Origin: Streptomyces tardus
GTDB lineage: Bacteria; Actinomycetota; Actinomycetes; Streptomycetales; Streptomycetaceae
Direction: 5' to 3'
DNA: 64,000 nt
Assembly (NCBI RefSeq): GCF_018101125.2
Contig: NZ_JAELVF020000001.1
Location: 4,009,629-4,073,628 of the forward strand
Shown here: positions 1-8,096 of the stretch, piece after piece
How the letters are laid out: every line of letters begins with the position of its first letter
Numbering within the stretch: position 1 is the first letter of the stretch
Notes under the pieces: model-generated
Told to the model about the DNA's origin: nothing
Seen by the model: only the letters and a program-made list of their open reading frames with translations
The model's database searches: none
Position numbers and translations under genes: made by a program

Positions 1-34
1 GGGCTCGGGTGCGGGCCTGTGGTGGACTGTCGCC

Positions 35-586
35 ATGAGCCGCGTTCTGTATCTCCTCTCGTGCGCCGCGCAGCCGGTGCAGCACCTCGACCGGGCGGTT
101 CGTCTGGCGCAGCGCGAGGGCTGGGAGGTCTGCCTCGGTCTCACTCCGACCGCGGCGGCGTGGATCGCCGCCGATCTGGACGGGCTCGTGGAGCTCACCG
201 GGCGCCCGATCCGTTCCGCACAGCGGATGTTGGGCGAGACCAGCCCCTGGCCGGACCCGGACGTCTCGGTGATCGCCCCGGCGACTCTGAACACCGTGAA
301 CGCGATCGCGCTCGGCCTCACTCCGAACTGGGCGACCGGGCACGCGGTCGAAGTGATCGGAAGACGGCGGCCGTTGGTGGTCATGCCGTGTGTGAACAGT
401 GAGTACGCCCGTCATCCCCAGTTCGACCGGTCCGTGGACGCGCTGCGCGGGGCCGGGGTGCGCGTGCTGCTGGGCGGGCCCGACGGGTTCGTGCCCCGTC
501 CGCCCGGGGAGGGCGAGCCGGACCGGTACCCCTGGAGTCTGGCGCTGGAAGCCGCGGGCGAACTCGCCGCAGGGCGGCCGGAGTAG
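35..586 (+). CDS. HFCD-family flavoprotein (phosphopantothenoylcysteine decarboxylase-like)
   Basis: A 183-residue protein of the homo-oligomeric flavin-containing Cys decarboxylase fold, the FMN-binding superfamily of Dfp/CoaC, LanD/EpiD and UbiX. An early Rossmann-like start (VLYLLSCAA) is followed by a PATLNT segment at residues 82-87, which matches the PAS/T-NT phosphate-binding loop of the family. VMPCVN at residues 116-121 sits where the family has its PAMN-type motif. It is a stand-alone domain with no CoaB synthetase partner, so it is probably not the housekeeping CoaBC. Substrate unknown. The ATG lies 34 bases from the window edge, so any upstream operon partner is not visible. Confidence 0.8.
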   Translation: MSRVLYLLSCAAQPVQHLDRAVRLAQREGWEVCLGLTPTAAAWIAADLDGLVELTGRPIRSAQRMLGETSPWPDPDVSVIAPATLNTVNAIALGLTPNWATGHAVEVIGRRRPLVVMPCVNSEYARHPQFDRSVDALRGAGVRVLLGGPDGFVPRPPGEGEPDRYPWSLALEAAGELAAGRPE

Positions 587-768
587 AGCGCTCGGGACGC
601 TCCCCGGTTCCGGAGCAGCGCGTTCTGTACGTCCGCCGGGTCTCGTGCCTCGCTGCCTGCGCCGGTCGTACGGGGTACGTCTGCCGTCGAAGTCGAAGTC
701 GGAGCCGGAGGCCGAGTCCGTGACCGGGGCGGGGACGGGGACGGCCTCGTGCGGTCGGTCGCCGTGGG

Positions 769-1413
769 TCAGGCGGCGGCGGAGGAGGGGCGGCGGCGGG
801 TGAGGACGAAGGCGGCCAACGAGCCTGCCGCGAGGAGCGCCACGAGGGAGAGGGCGGTGGTGCCCCAGTTGACGCCGAGCAGCCGGCCGCCCACGTAGCC
901 CAGGCCGACGCTGTAGCCGGCCCAGACGAACGCCGCGACAGCCGACCACGGTACGAACTCCCGTGCCGGGCGCTGTGTGACTCCGGAGGCCACGCTCATC
1001 ACTGTGCGGCCGGCGGGCGCGAAGCGGGCGAGGACGAGGAGCGAGCCGCCGCCCCTCAACACGACGTCTCCGAGCCTGCGGTGTGCGCGGCTCAGCCGCC
1101 GGGACCGCTCGATGTGCGCGGAGAAGCGTGCGCCGCCGTGACGGGCGAGCAGGAAGGCGGTGACGTCACCGAGTACGGACGCGGTGGCCGCGCAGAGCAG
1201 CAGGAACACCAGTTCCGGCAGATGGGCGGCGGAGGGCGGCGGCGAGGTGAGGCTCGCGACATCGGCCGCGGTGGTCCCGGCCGCCGCGGTGGCGGCGGTG
1301 ATCACCAGGTAACCGCTGGGCAGGAACGGCACGAACACGTCGAGGAGCACGGACGTCACGATGAGGACGTAGATCCACGGCTCGTAGATCAAAGTCCCCA
1401 GAGCGTCCAGCAC
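769..1413 (-). CDS. DedA/VTT-family membrane protein
   Basis: A 214-residue polytopic membrane protein of the DedA (SNARE-associated/VTT) family, whose better-studied members flip undecaprenyl phosphate or phosphatidylethanolamine across the cytoplasmic membrane. The family block with a buried Arg-Phe-Pro-Arg pattern is visible as LARFAPAGRTVMSVASG. Hydrophobic segments lie at the N-terminus, around the middle and in the last 40 residues, ending in a basic tail (TRRRPSS). Family lengths are usually about 200 residues, so it is full length. It is transcribed alone, convergent with the flavoprotein. The exact lipid substrate cannot be told from sequence. Confidence 0.85.
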   Translation of the reverse strand: MLDALGTLIYEPWIYVLIVTSVLLDVFVPFLPSGYLVITAATAAAGTTAADVASLTSPPPSAAHLPELVFLLLCAATASVLGDVTAFLLARHGGARFSAHIERSRRLSRAHRRLGDVVLRGGGSLLVLARFAPAGRTVMSVASGVTQRPAREFVPWSAVAAFVWAGYSVGLGYVGGRLLGVNWGTTALSLVALLAAGSLAAFVLTRRRPSSAAA

Positions 1414-1618
1414 CCGCTACTCCCCGTGTCAGCCCCGACGTCGGAGCGGCTTACCGCCGTAAAGACTACGCCGGGGTCCCTCACACGGTCCCCTTGGGGA
1501 GGAGTTCGCCGGTCGGGAGGCGTACCGCGAGGAGAGTGGCTCCAGCGGGACCACGGTGCACCGCACCGCCCGGCGCGCGACCCGTTCGGGCGCGCAACCC
1601 CCAGTGGAGGAGTACGAG

Positions 1619-2302
1619 ATGGCGATGCCGACGAGGAACGGGACCCGGGCGCTGCTGGCGGCCGTGGGTGCGGTGGCGCTGCTGGCACCCGCCGCCACGG
1701 CGACGGCGACCGGTGCGGGCGCGAGGACCGACCACGAGGAGCCGCTGCGTCACCAGTCGGCCCAAAACGCGCCCCACACGTCCCCGGAGTCGGAGCGTGC
1801 GCCGGGCGGCAGCTGGATCGCGGCGGGCGGGAGCTTCGAGAAGGCCGAGGGCGGCCGGGTGCCCGCCGCAGTCACCTACGACAGTGCGGTGCCGGTCGGT
1901 TCGGGCATCACGGTGGCGCAGCGGCTGACCGGTAAGGGCACCGGCGTGATGGTGTGGGTGGACGGGCTGGAGTCCGACCGCTCGTTCGGCGCGCACGTGC
2001 ACACCAAGCCCTGCGGCGCCCGACCGGACGACTCGGGCCCGCACTACCAGCACCGGGTCGACCCGGTGCAGCCCTCGGTGGACCCTGCTTACGCCAACCC
2101 GCGCAACGAGGTCTGGCTCGACTTCGACAGCGACGCCGAGGGCTCGGGCCGGGCGTCCGCCAAGCAGAAGTGGAACTTCCGCGAAGGCGGGGCGCGTTCG
2201 GTGGTGATCCACGAGCACTCGACGCACACGGAGGAGGGGCACGCGGGCCAGGCCGGCGCCCGACTGGCCTGTGTGAACGTCCCGTTCGCCGCCGCCGGCT
2301 GA
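1619..2302 (+). CDS. sodC: Secreted Cu/Zn superoxide dismutase family protein
   Basis: A 227-residue exported superoxide dismutase-like protein. The start is set by GGAGG at 1606-1610, eight bases before the ATG; the open frame extends further upstream without a better site. An Ala-rich signal peptide covers about residues 8-34. Copper-ligand histidines are recognisable at H126 and H128 (GAHVH), H142 or H145 (GPHYQH) and H198 (VIHEH). The cysteines in TKPC and RLACVN fit the family disulfide. The stretch that normally carries the zinc-loop Asp is diverged (NEVWLDFDSD), so zinc binding is uncertain. Probable role: removal of extracellular superoxide. Confidence 0.85.
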   Translation: MAMPTRNGTRALLAAVGAVALLAPAATATATGAGARTDHEEPLRHQSAQNAPHTSPESERAPGGSWIAAGGSFEKAEGGRVPAAVTYDSAVPVGSGITVAQRLTGKGTGVMVWVDGLESDRSFGAHVHTKPCGARPDDSGPHYQHRVDPVQPSVDPAYANPRNEVWLDFDSDAEGSGRASAKQKWNFREGGARSVVIHEHSTHTEEGHAGQAGARLACVNVPFAAAG

Positions 2303-2581
2303 CGGGCCGCCGGCTGGTGGGAGGACCGGTGGTGAGCCGACCGGTGGTGGGCTGGTGGAGGCGGGGCTGACCGCCGGCGGCCGGTGGGACACCGTACGGC
2401 GGACGCGCTCGCACCGGCACCGGCTGCCGGGTCCGGCCCGCTTTCGGCGGCCTGCCCGCCGCAGTCCGTGCCTCTCGGCTCACACGCGGCAGCCAGTACG
2501 GGGCGACTCGTACGTCCAGGAAGCGCGTTCGGGAGCCTGCGCCCCGGAAACGTAGGACCGGCCCGTACGACCCGCATCCCT

Positions 2582-2656
2582 GAGACCGGAGACCGGAGAC
2601 CGGGGAACATCGACCGGGGACGCGGAACGGAGACCGTCGACCGGAGACCGGAGAAC
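2582..2656. repeat. Degenerate GGAGACC short repeats
   Basis: Several copies of a 7-bp GGAGACC-like unit cluster here, in an otherwise gene-free stretch after sodC (2303-2766). No gene is visible in that gap apart from this and the terminator that follows. Confidence 0.55.
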
Positions 2657-2657
2657 C

Positions 2658-2701
2658 CCGCGGCCCCGAGCGAATCGTCGAATCGTCGCTCGGGGCCGCG
2701 G
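2658..2701. terminator. Bidirectional terminator between sodC and the HNH nuclease
   Basis: Perfect 16-bp inverted repeat (2658-2673 against 2686-2701) with a 12-base loop, GC-rich and without a clear U-tract, placed between two convergent genes. This is the usual form of Streptomyces terminators. Confidence 0.8.
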
Positions 2702-2766
2702 CGTTGGATGCCGGCTGGAGGGCGGCCGGTGGCACGGGCCGTCGTGAGGACGGCCGCGTGCCGGGG

Positions 2767-3444
2767 TCAGCAGGCGTTGAGCGCGCTGGTCAGCGCGGCC
2801 TTCTCGGCCTCGTCGACGTTCATCGCGTAGTCGTTCTTGATGCCGACCCAGGAGCGCGCGTAGACGCACTGGTAGCCGGCGCGGGGCATCCAGTCGGCCG
2901 GGTCCTTGTCGCCCTTGGAGCGGTTGGAGCTGGCCGAGACGGCTATGAGCTGCGCGGCGGTCAGGTTGTTGGCGAACGACCGGCGCTTGGACTCCGACCA
3001 GTCGGTGGCGCCGGAACGCCAGGCCTCGGCCAGCGGGACGATGTGGTCGATGTCGATGTCGGAGGAGTTGTTGACGGTGGTGTCGTCGTACTCCGAGTAC
3101 CAACTGCCGCCGACCGCGCGGCACTGGTCGTCGGTCTCGACGTCGGTGCCGTCGCGCTGGAGCACGAGCTCGCGGGTGTCGCAGTTGTCGCCCTGGCTGA
3201 TCCAGTGCGGGAACAGGTCGCGGTCGTAGCCGTCCATCGAGCCCGGGGCGGCGACGGGGAGCCCGTCGAGCAGGCTGAGCGCCTCGGCCTTGGTGGGCGG
3301 CGTGGGCGGCGCCGCCTGGGCCGCCGGTGTGCTGAACGCGAGCCCGCCGAGGAGTCCGGCCGCCGCTGCGGCTGCGATCGCCGGCATCCGCAGCTTACGC
3401 GCGTAGAAGCCGCGCCGAGCGGTGGACTTGTCTGTCTCTGCCAT
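2767..3444 (-). CDS. Secreted HNH endonuclease (DUF1524 type)
   Basis: A 225-residue exported nuclease-like protein. A signal peptide (residues about 15-47, ending AAQAAPP) precedes a DUF1524/HNH domain. The active-site block DIDHIVPLAEAW carries the general-base His, followed by NNLTAAQL and NRSKGDKDPADW, as in other DUF1524 nucleases. Three paired Cys (CDTREL, QCRA, QCVY) suggest disulfides outside the cell. The start is chosen because GGGAG lies just upstream of the ATG at 3444; the open frame continues to 4365 but that part has no coding character. Likely scavenges DNA, or nicks it in competition. Confidence 0.8.
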   Translation of the reverse strand: MAETDKSTARRGFYARKLRMPAIAAAAAAGLLGGLAFSTPAAQAAPPTPPTKAEALSLLDGLPVAAPGSMDGYDRDLFPHWISQGDNCDTRELVLQRDGTDVETDDQCRAVGGSWYSEYDDTTVNNSSDIDIDHIVPLAEAWRSGATDWSESKRRSFANNLTAAQLIAVSASSNRSKGDKDPADWMPRAGYQCVYARSWVGIKNDYAMNVDEAEKAALTSALNAC

Positions 3445-4072
3445 GGGAACTCCCTGCGAGTGGGGGGAAGTCGGATGCCGTTCGGGGTGTGGGGCCCGAA
3501 GGCATGCTGGCCCCGTCAGGTTGCGGCGGGGCAGTGCGCAGGTAACAGAGTGGCGACATGAGCACGTCAGGGCAAGGGGTGTGTCGGGCGAACGCCCGTT
3601 CTGTGGCGGTCGGTTCCCGGTGAATCGTGCGTTCCGCCCCCGGTGAACCGCCGTCCGGGGCGCCGAACGGTCGCGCGGGAACGGTAGTTCGCGCAGGTGT
3701 TCCGGAGTGCGCGCCGGCGCTCGGAGGTGAGAGCGAGCCGGCTCCGGGCCCGGGCGCGCACCACCGCGCGCTCCTGAGTACGGGCGACGGCGCGCGCTCC
3801 CGAGTACGGGCGACGGCGCGCGCTCCCGAGCGCGGGCCGGCGTCGTTCGCCGTACGGGCCGGCGGCGTTCGCGGTACGGGTGTGCGTCGTTCGCCGTACG
3901 GGTCCGCGGTGCGGGCGGGCGCGAGCGGCCCAGTCTGCTCGCGGAGTGTCCGGCGGGTGTGCGGGGCGTGGGCTCAGGGCGTGCCCTGCACGCCGTGCGC
4001 GGATCCGTTCCGGGTGGCAGCGGCGTGGTTGCTGCCCGGCTTCGGGGGTGGTCCGTGCGCGGGAGGCTGTCG
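3445..4072. other. Gene-free stretch with short repeats
   Basis: About 630 bases between the divergent nuclease and the manganese exporter contain no convincing gene. Seen here: a small hairpin (CGGGCG-AA-CGCCCG near 3587), a roughly 25-bp tandem repeat of 2.6 copies at 3766-3830 (GCGCGCTCCCGAGTACGGGC type), and scattered TTCGCCGTACGGG-like words at about 3848-3905. Confidence 0.6.
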
Positions 4073-4078
4073 TAGGGT
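4073..4078 (+). promoter_or_regulatory. Candidate -10 box for the manganese riboswitch transcript
   Basis: TAGGGT fits the streptomycete TANNNT -10 element and lies just upstream of the riboswitch aptamer. No strong -35 is seen. Confidence 0.45.
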
Positions 4079-4084
4079 GGGCGC

Positions 4085-4200
4085 TCTGAAGGGGAGTAGC
4101 TCTTCGCCGGAACGTCGACACACTGGGCGGCTCGTACCGCCCCGGCGCCCGGAGCGCGCCGCTTGCGGTGCGCCAGCGAGACCTTCGGCCGCAGTGTCCT
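4085..4200 (+). ncRNA. yybP-ykoY manganese riboswitch
   Basis: The aptamer's two diagnostic blocks are both present in order: GGGGAGTAGC at 4091-4100 and GCGAGACCTTCGGC at about 4177-4190. Between them is a CGTCGACACACTGG-like arm and GC-rich helices. It is followed by a perfect 7-bp hairpin (GCAGTGT/ACACTGC, 4191-4209) before the exporter start. Members of this class bind Mn2+ and turn on manganese efflux genes. The position directly before a GDT1/UPF0016 gene matches that role. Confidence 0.87.
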
Positions 4201-4270
4201 GCACACTGCCGTGCCGAAGTCTGCGCTCTTCGCCGGTCCTCGGTACGGCCCTATCGACGAGGATCCCCAG

Positions 4271-4852
4271 ATGTTCAGCTTCAGCGTCGCCGCGGTGACG
4301 TTCGGTGTCGTCTTTCTCGCGGAGCTGCCCGACAAGACCGCGCTCGCCGGGCTGGTGCTCGGCACCCGCTTCAGGGCGTCCTATGTCTTCGTCGGTGTCG
4401 CCGCCGCCTTCGCCGTGCACGTCGCACTCGCCATCGCCGCCGGCAGTCTGCTCGGACTGCTGCCGCAGCGGCTCCTGGCGACGATCGTCGGAGTGCTCTT
4501 CCTCACCGGTGCGTTCCTTCTGCTGCGGCACAAGGACGAGGAGGAGGACGAGGTGAAGAACCCCGCCGACCAGTCGTTCTGGAAGGTGGCGGGCACCGGC
4601 TTCATGCTCATCCTGGTCGCCGAGTTCGGCGATCTGACCCAGATCATGACCGCCAACCTGGCGGCCCGCTACGACAGTCCGCTCTCGGTGGCGGTCGGCG
4701 CGGTGCTGGCGCTCTGGGCGGTGGCCGCCATCGGCATCGTGGGTGGCCGTGCGTTGATGAAGCGCGTACCGCTGGGTCTCATCACGAGAATTGCGGCGGG
4801 CGTCATGGCCGTACTGGGCGTGTGGAGCCTGTACGAGGCGGTCGTCGGCTGA
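4271..4852 (+). CDS. TMEM165/GDT1 (UPF0016) family manganese exporter
   Basis: A 193-residue membrane protein with two homologous halves of about three helices each. The family signature E-x-G-D-[KR]-[TS] appears once per half, as ELPDKT near residue 16 and EFGDLT near residue 118. Each copy departs from consensus at one position (Pro for Gly, Leu for Lys). The charged loop KDEEEDEVKN separates the halves. The ATG at 4271 is preceded by GAGG at 4259-4262; an in-frame upstream ATG at 4163 falls inside the riboswitch and is rejected. Bacterial relatives export Mn2+, and the preceding manganese riboswitch supports that. Confidence 0.88.
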   Translation: MFSFSVAAVTFGVVFLAELPDKTALAGLVLGTRFRASYVFVGVAAAFAVHVALAIAAGSLLGLLPQRLLATIVGVLFLTGAFLLLRHKDEEEDEVKNPADQSFWKVAGTGFMLILVAEFGDLTQIMTANLAARYDSPLSVAVGAVLALWAVAAIGIVGGRALMKRVPLGLITRIAAGVMAVLGVWSLYEAVVG

Positions 4853-4972
4853 CCGCAGCCCCGCGGGCCCCGAACTGAACGGCCCCGTCCCGTCCCGGAG
4901 CGTGTCCGGTGCCGGTGCCGGTGCCGGTCGGGAGGTTCGGGGTTCGCGGCCGGGGCCCGGCCGGGAAGAGAA

Positions 4973-5644
4973 TCAGCCGAGGCGGGGCGCGAGCCGCAGC
5001 CGTACCTCCCCGCCCGGCAGCAACTCGACGCCCACCGCGGTGAGATCGGGCACCCGGGCGGTGGGTGCGGAGTCGGCGAGGTGGGCGCCGATCCCCAGTA
5101 CGGGCATTCCGGCGGCCCGGGCGGCGCTCACGCCGGCCACCGAGTCCTCCAGCACCAGGCAGTCCGCTGGGGCGAAGCCGAGTTCGGCCGCGGCCTTCAG
5201 GAAGCCCTCCGGGTCCGGCTTGCTCGCTCCGACCGACTCCGCGGTGATCCGCAACTCGGGCACCATGAGTCCGGCAGCGCCCATTCGCGCCTCGGCGAGC
5301 GCCAGGCTGGCGGAGGTCACCAGCGCGTGCGGCGCGGCGGCGATGGCGTGGAGGAACTCCGGGGCTCCGGGGATCGGTACGACGCCCTCGGTGTCCTCGA
5401 CCTCCTGCGCGAGCAGGCGGCGGTTGTCCGCGAGGTTCTCCGCGAGCGGACGGTCCGGCAGCAGTGTCGCCATGGTCGCGTACCCCTGACGTCCGCGGCC
5501 GAGCCGGATGGCCCGCTCGGGGTCGACGCCGTGCTCGGCGGCCCAGCCGCGCCAGACCCGCTCCACGGCGGCGTCCGAGTTGACCAGGGTGCCGTCCATG
5601 TCGAGCAGCAGGGCGCGGGTGGTGAGCAGGGTGGCTTCGGTCAT
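4973..5644 (-). CDS. HAD-superfamily sugar-phosphate-type phosphatase
   Basis: A 223-residue phosphatase of the haloacid dehalogenase superfamily, subfamily IA (phosphoglycolate / sugar-phosphate phosphatase-like). Motif I is DMDGT with nucleophile D15 and acid D17. Motif II is the VTSAS segment, motif III the Lys in GASKPDPEGF, and motif IV the acidic pair in LVLEDSVAG. A cap domain occupies residues of about 25-85. The protein is full length and stands alone. The substrate is probably a small phosphorylated sugar or polyol, but cannot be fixed from sequence. Confidence 0.85.
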   Translation of the reverse strand: MTEATLLTTRALLLDMDGTLVNSDAAVERVWRGWAAEHGVDPERAIRLGRGRQGYATMATLLPDRPLAENLADNRRLLAQEVEDTEGVVPIPGAPEFLHAIAAAPHALVTSASLALAEARMGAAGLMVPELRITAESVGASKPDPEGFLKAAAELGFAPADCLVLEDSVAGVSAARAAGMPVLGIGAHLADSAPTARVPDLTAVGVELLPGGEVRLRLAPRLG

Positions 5645-5659
5645 GGTGGCGTGCTCCGG

Positions 5660-5752
5660 GTCGCTGGGTGTACGGACCTGCACGGTGCGTACGGATCTGC
5701 GGTGCGTACTGGTCCGCGGCGCGTACCGATCCGGGACGGATCCGCTCGCGGG
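5660..5752. repeat. Degenerate GTGCGTAC-type repeats upstream of the HAD gene
   Basis: Three or four imperfect copies of a roughly 19-bp unit built on GGTGCGTACGG-TCTGC lie between the HAD phosphatase start and the palindromic element. They could be operators or simple sequence drift. Confidence 0.4.
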
Positions 5753-5785
5753 CGGCGGACTTCTCCGGCGATCGTACGGAGGTGC

Positions 5786-6018
5786 CCCCGCTCGCGAGCG
5801 GGGTGCCTCTGCGGAGTGGGCGGGCCGGAGCGAACGCCCCGGCCCCGGGTAAATCAGTGGCTCCGTCCGCCGGTCAGGGATACCCGCTGCCAGGAGCGGG
5901 AACGAACGGAGCCACTTTGTTTTACCCGGGGCCGGGGCGTTCGCTCCGGCCCGCCCACTCCGCAGAGGCACCCCGCTCGCGAGCGGGGTGCCTCTGCGGA
6001 GTGGGCGGGCCGGAGCGA
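5786..6018. repeat. Long palindromic element (68-bp inverted repeats plus a third copy)
   Basis: Two 68-bp arms (5786-5853 and 5921-5988) are perfect reverse complements. The pairing continues inward through AGTGGCTCCGT (5856-5866) against its complement (5906-5916), with a small nested hairpin (CCCGCT/AGCGGG) in the centre. A third, direct 48-bp copy of the arm start (5971-6018) follows, so 5941-6018 is an uninterrupted 78-bp perfect palindrome. Each arm begins with the 18-bp self-complementary word CCCCGCTCGCGAGCGGGG. No transposase frame or target-site duplication was found. It could be a palindromic non-autonomous element, a regulatory cruciform, or an assembly artefact. Confidence 0.9.
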
Positions 6019-8010
6019 AGCGCCCAGGACAAGCGCACCCTGTACCTCGCCCTGGGCGCACTGCTGATGGGCATGCTGCTCGCGGCGCTGGACCAGACGA
6101 TCGTCTCCACCGCGCTGCCGACCATCGTCAGCGACCTCGGCGGCATGGACCATCTCTCCTGGGTCGTGACCGCCTACCTGCTGGCGGCGACCGCGGCGAC
6201 CCCGCTGTGGGGGAAACTCGGCGACCAGTACGGGCGCAAGAAGCTCTACCAGGGCGCCATCGTCATCTTCCTGATCGGCTCGGCGCTGTGCGGACTCGCC
6301 CAGACCATGGTGGAGCTGATCGCCTTCCGCGCGGTCCAGGGGCTCGGCGGCGGCGGGCTGATGGTGCTCTCCATGGCGATCGTCGGCGATCTGGTGCCAC
6401 CACGGGACCGCGGGCGCTACCAGGGGCTCTTCGGAGCGGTCTTCGGTGTCACCAGCGTGCTCGGCCCGCTGCTGGGCGGGCTCTTCGTCGACCACCTCAG
6501 CTGGCGGTGGGTCTTCTACATCAACCTCCCCCTGGGGGCGGTCGCGCTGGTGGTGATCGCCGCGGTGCTCCACATCCCGGTACCCGACCGCAGGCACCAC
6601 ATCGACTACCTGGGGACGCTGCTCATCGCCTCGGTCGCCACCTGTGTCGTACTGGTCACCTCGCTCGGCGGGACCGCGTGGGAGTGGGCCTCGGCGCCGG
6701 TGTACGGGCTGTCGGCGGCGGCGCTGGTCCTGCTGTACGCCTTCGTACGGGTCGAGCGGCGCGCCGTGGAACCGGTGCTGCCGCCACACCTCTTCCGCAA
6801 CCCCACCTTCTCCATCAGCTCGCTCATCGGCTTCGTCATCGGTTTCGCGATGTTCGGCACGATGATCTACCTCCCGACCTTCCTCCAGGTCGTCCACGGC
6901 GTCTCGCCGACCCTCTCGGGTGTGCACATGCTCCCGATGGTGCTGGGCATCCTCACCAGCTCGACGCTCTCGGGCCAGCTGGTGAGCCGTACGGGCCGGT
7001 GGAAGGTGTTCCCGATCCTGGGGACCGCCGTGATGACGGTCGGGCTGCTGCTTCTGCACAACCTCGACGAGCACAGCACCAACTGGCAGATGAGCGGCGC
7101 CTTCCTGGTCTTCGGTCTGGGGCTCGGCCTGGTCATGCAGGTGCTGGTCCTGATCGTGCAGAACACCGTCGACTACGCGCACCTCGGAGTCGCCACCTCG
7201 GCCGCGACGTTCTTCCGCTCCATCGGCGCTTCGGTCGGGGTCTCGGTGTTCGGCGCGATCTTCGCCGCCAAGCTCGCTCCGCGGATGGAGGACGTGCTCG
7301 CCGGACAGCGGCTGCCGCCCGGGGTGACTCCGCAGTCCCTCCGGGAGGACCCGAGGGCCGTGGCCGAGCTGGGTCCGCAGGCGCGTTCCGGGGCGCTGCA
7401 CGCGTACGCCGAGTCGATCACCGACGTCTTCGTATGGGCCGCGCCCATCACCGCGCTGGCCTTTCTGCTGGCCTGGTTCCTGAAGGAGACGCCGCTGCGC
7501 AAGAGCGTGCAGGCGCCGGAGGGCAGCCAGACGCTCGGTGCGAACCCGGTGGAGCGCTCCTCCCACGACGAGCTGTGCCGTGCGCTCAGCGTCCTCAGCA
7601 GCCGGGAGGGGCGCCGTGACCTGTACGCGCGGCTCACCGAGCGGGCCGGCCTGGAACTGCGGCCCGCCGCCGGGTGGTTGCTGCTGCGGATACGGCGCCA
7701 CGGGTCCGTCGAACCCGCTCTCATCGCGGACCGGCACGAGCTCGACCGCGAGGTGGTGGCGCACGGCGCGCGGCAGTTGGAGGAACGCGGACTCGCCTAC
7801 CGCGAGGGCATCCCGCTGATGCTCACCGACCGCGGAGTGGAGGCCGCGGCCAGGGTCGCGCAGGCGCGCGAAGAGGCGCTCGGCGAACTCCTCGGAGACT
7901 GGTGGGGGCCGGACCGCCCGCGTGATCTGTACGACCTGGTGCACGAGCTGTCCGACGAGCTGGGCGGCGGGCGCAACGAGACGCCCCGCAACCATGTGCG
8001 GGACGTCTGA
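6001..8010 (+). CDS. DHA2-type MFS drug exporter with C-terminal MarR-like domain
   Basis: About 669 residues: a 14-helix drug:proton antiporter of the DHA2/EmrB-QacA type fused to a winged-helix domain. Helix 1 carries ALDQTIVSTALPTIV and the A-type loop reads GKLGDQYGRKKLY. Motif C-like glycines occur in VTSVLGPLLGG. The last 160 residues (from about HDELCRALSVLSS) look like a MarR-type regulator, with a recognition region near ALIADRHELDREVV and a wing ending LTDRG. The start is uncertain. The only good in-frame start is GTG 6001, which lies inside the palindromic element and has no clear ribosome site; the next Met (6067) would cut into helix 1. The native 5' end may have been replaced. 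Confidence 0.82.
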   Translation: MGGPERSAQDKRTLYLALGALLMGMLLAALDQTIVSTALPTIVSDLGGMDHLSWVVTAYLLAATAATPLWGKLGDQYGRKKLYQGAIVIFLIGSALCGLAQTMVELIAFRAVQGLGGGGLMVLSMAIVGDLVPPRDRGRYQGLFGAVFGVTSVLGPLLGGLFVDHLSWRWVFYINLPLGAVALVVIAAVLHIPVPDRRHHIDYLGTLLIASVATCVVLVTSLGGTAWEWASAPVYGLSAAALVLLYAFVRVERRAVEPVLPPHLFRNPTFSISSLIGFVIGFAMFGTMIYLPTFLQVVHGVSPTLSGVHMLPMVLGILTSSTLSGQLVSRTGRWKVFPILGTAVMTVGLLLLHNLDEHSTNWQMSGAFLVFGLGLGLVMQVLVLIVQNTVDYAHLGVATSAATFFRSIGASVGVSVFGAIFAAKLAPRMEDVLAGQRLPPGVTPQSLREDPRAVAELGPQARSGALHAYAESITDVFVWAAPITALAFLLAWFLKETPLRKSVQAPEGSQTLGANPVERSSHDELCRALSVLSSREGRRDLYARLTERAGLELRPAAGWLLLRIRRHGSVEPALIADRHELDREVVAHGARQLEERGLAYREGIPLMLTDRGVEAAARVAQAREEALGELLGDWWGPDRPRDLYDLVHELSDELGGGRNETPRNHVRDV

Positions 8011-8049
8011 CCCGTCCCGCCCGCGCCGGTCGCCGCCCCTGCCGCCCTG

Positions 8050-8077
8050 CCGGCCCGCCCGCCGACGGGCGGGCCGG
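8050..8077. terminator. Bidirectional terminator
   Basis: Perfect 12-bp GC stem (CCGGCCCGCCCG and its complement) with a CCGA tetraloop, between the convergent MFS and monooxygenase genes. Confidence 0.8.
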
Positions 8078-8096
8078 AACCGCCCCCGCCCCGGTA

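Noticed and set aside
2767..4365. A long N-terminal extension of the HNH nuclease
   Set aside because: A signal peptide begins right after ATG 3444, and a ribosome site is there. The extension crosses the manganese riboswitch on the other strand.
5786..6018. A classical insertion sequence
   Set aside because: There is no transposase reading frame between the arms (only about 67 bases) and no target-site duplication at the edges, so it is listed as a palindromic element only.
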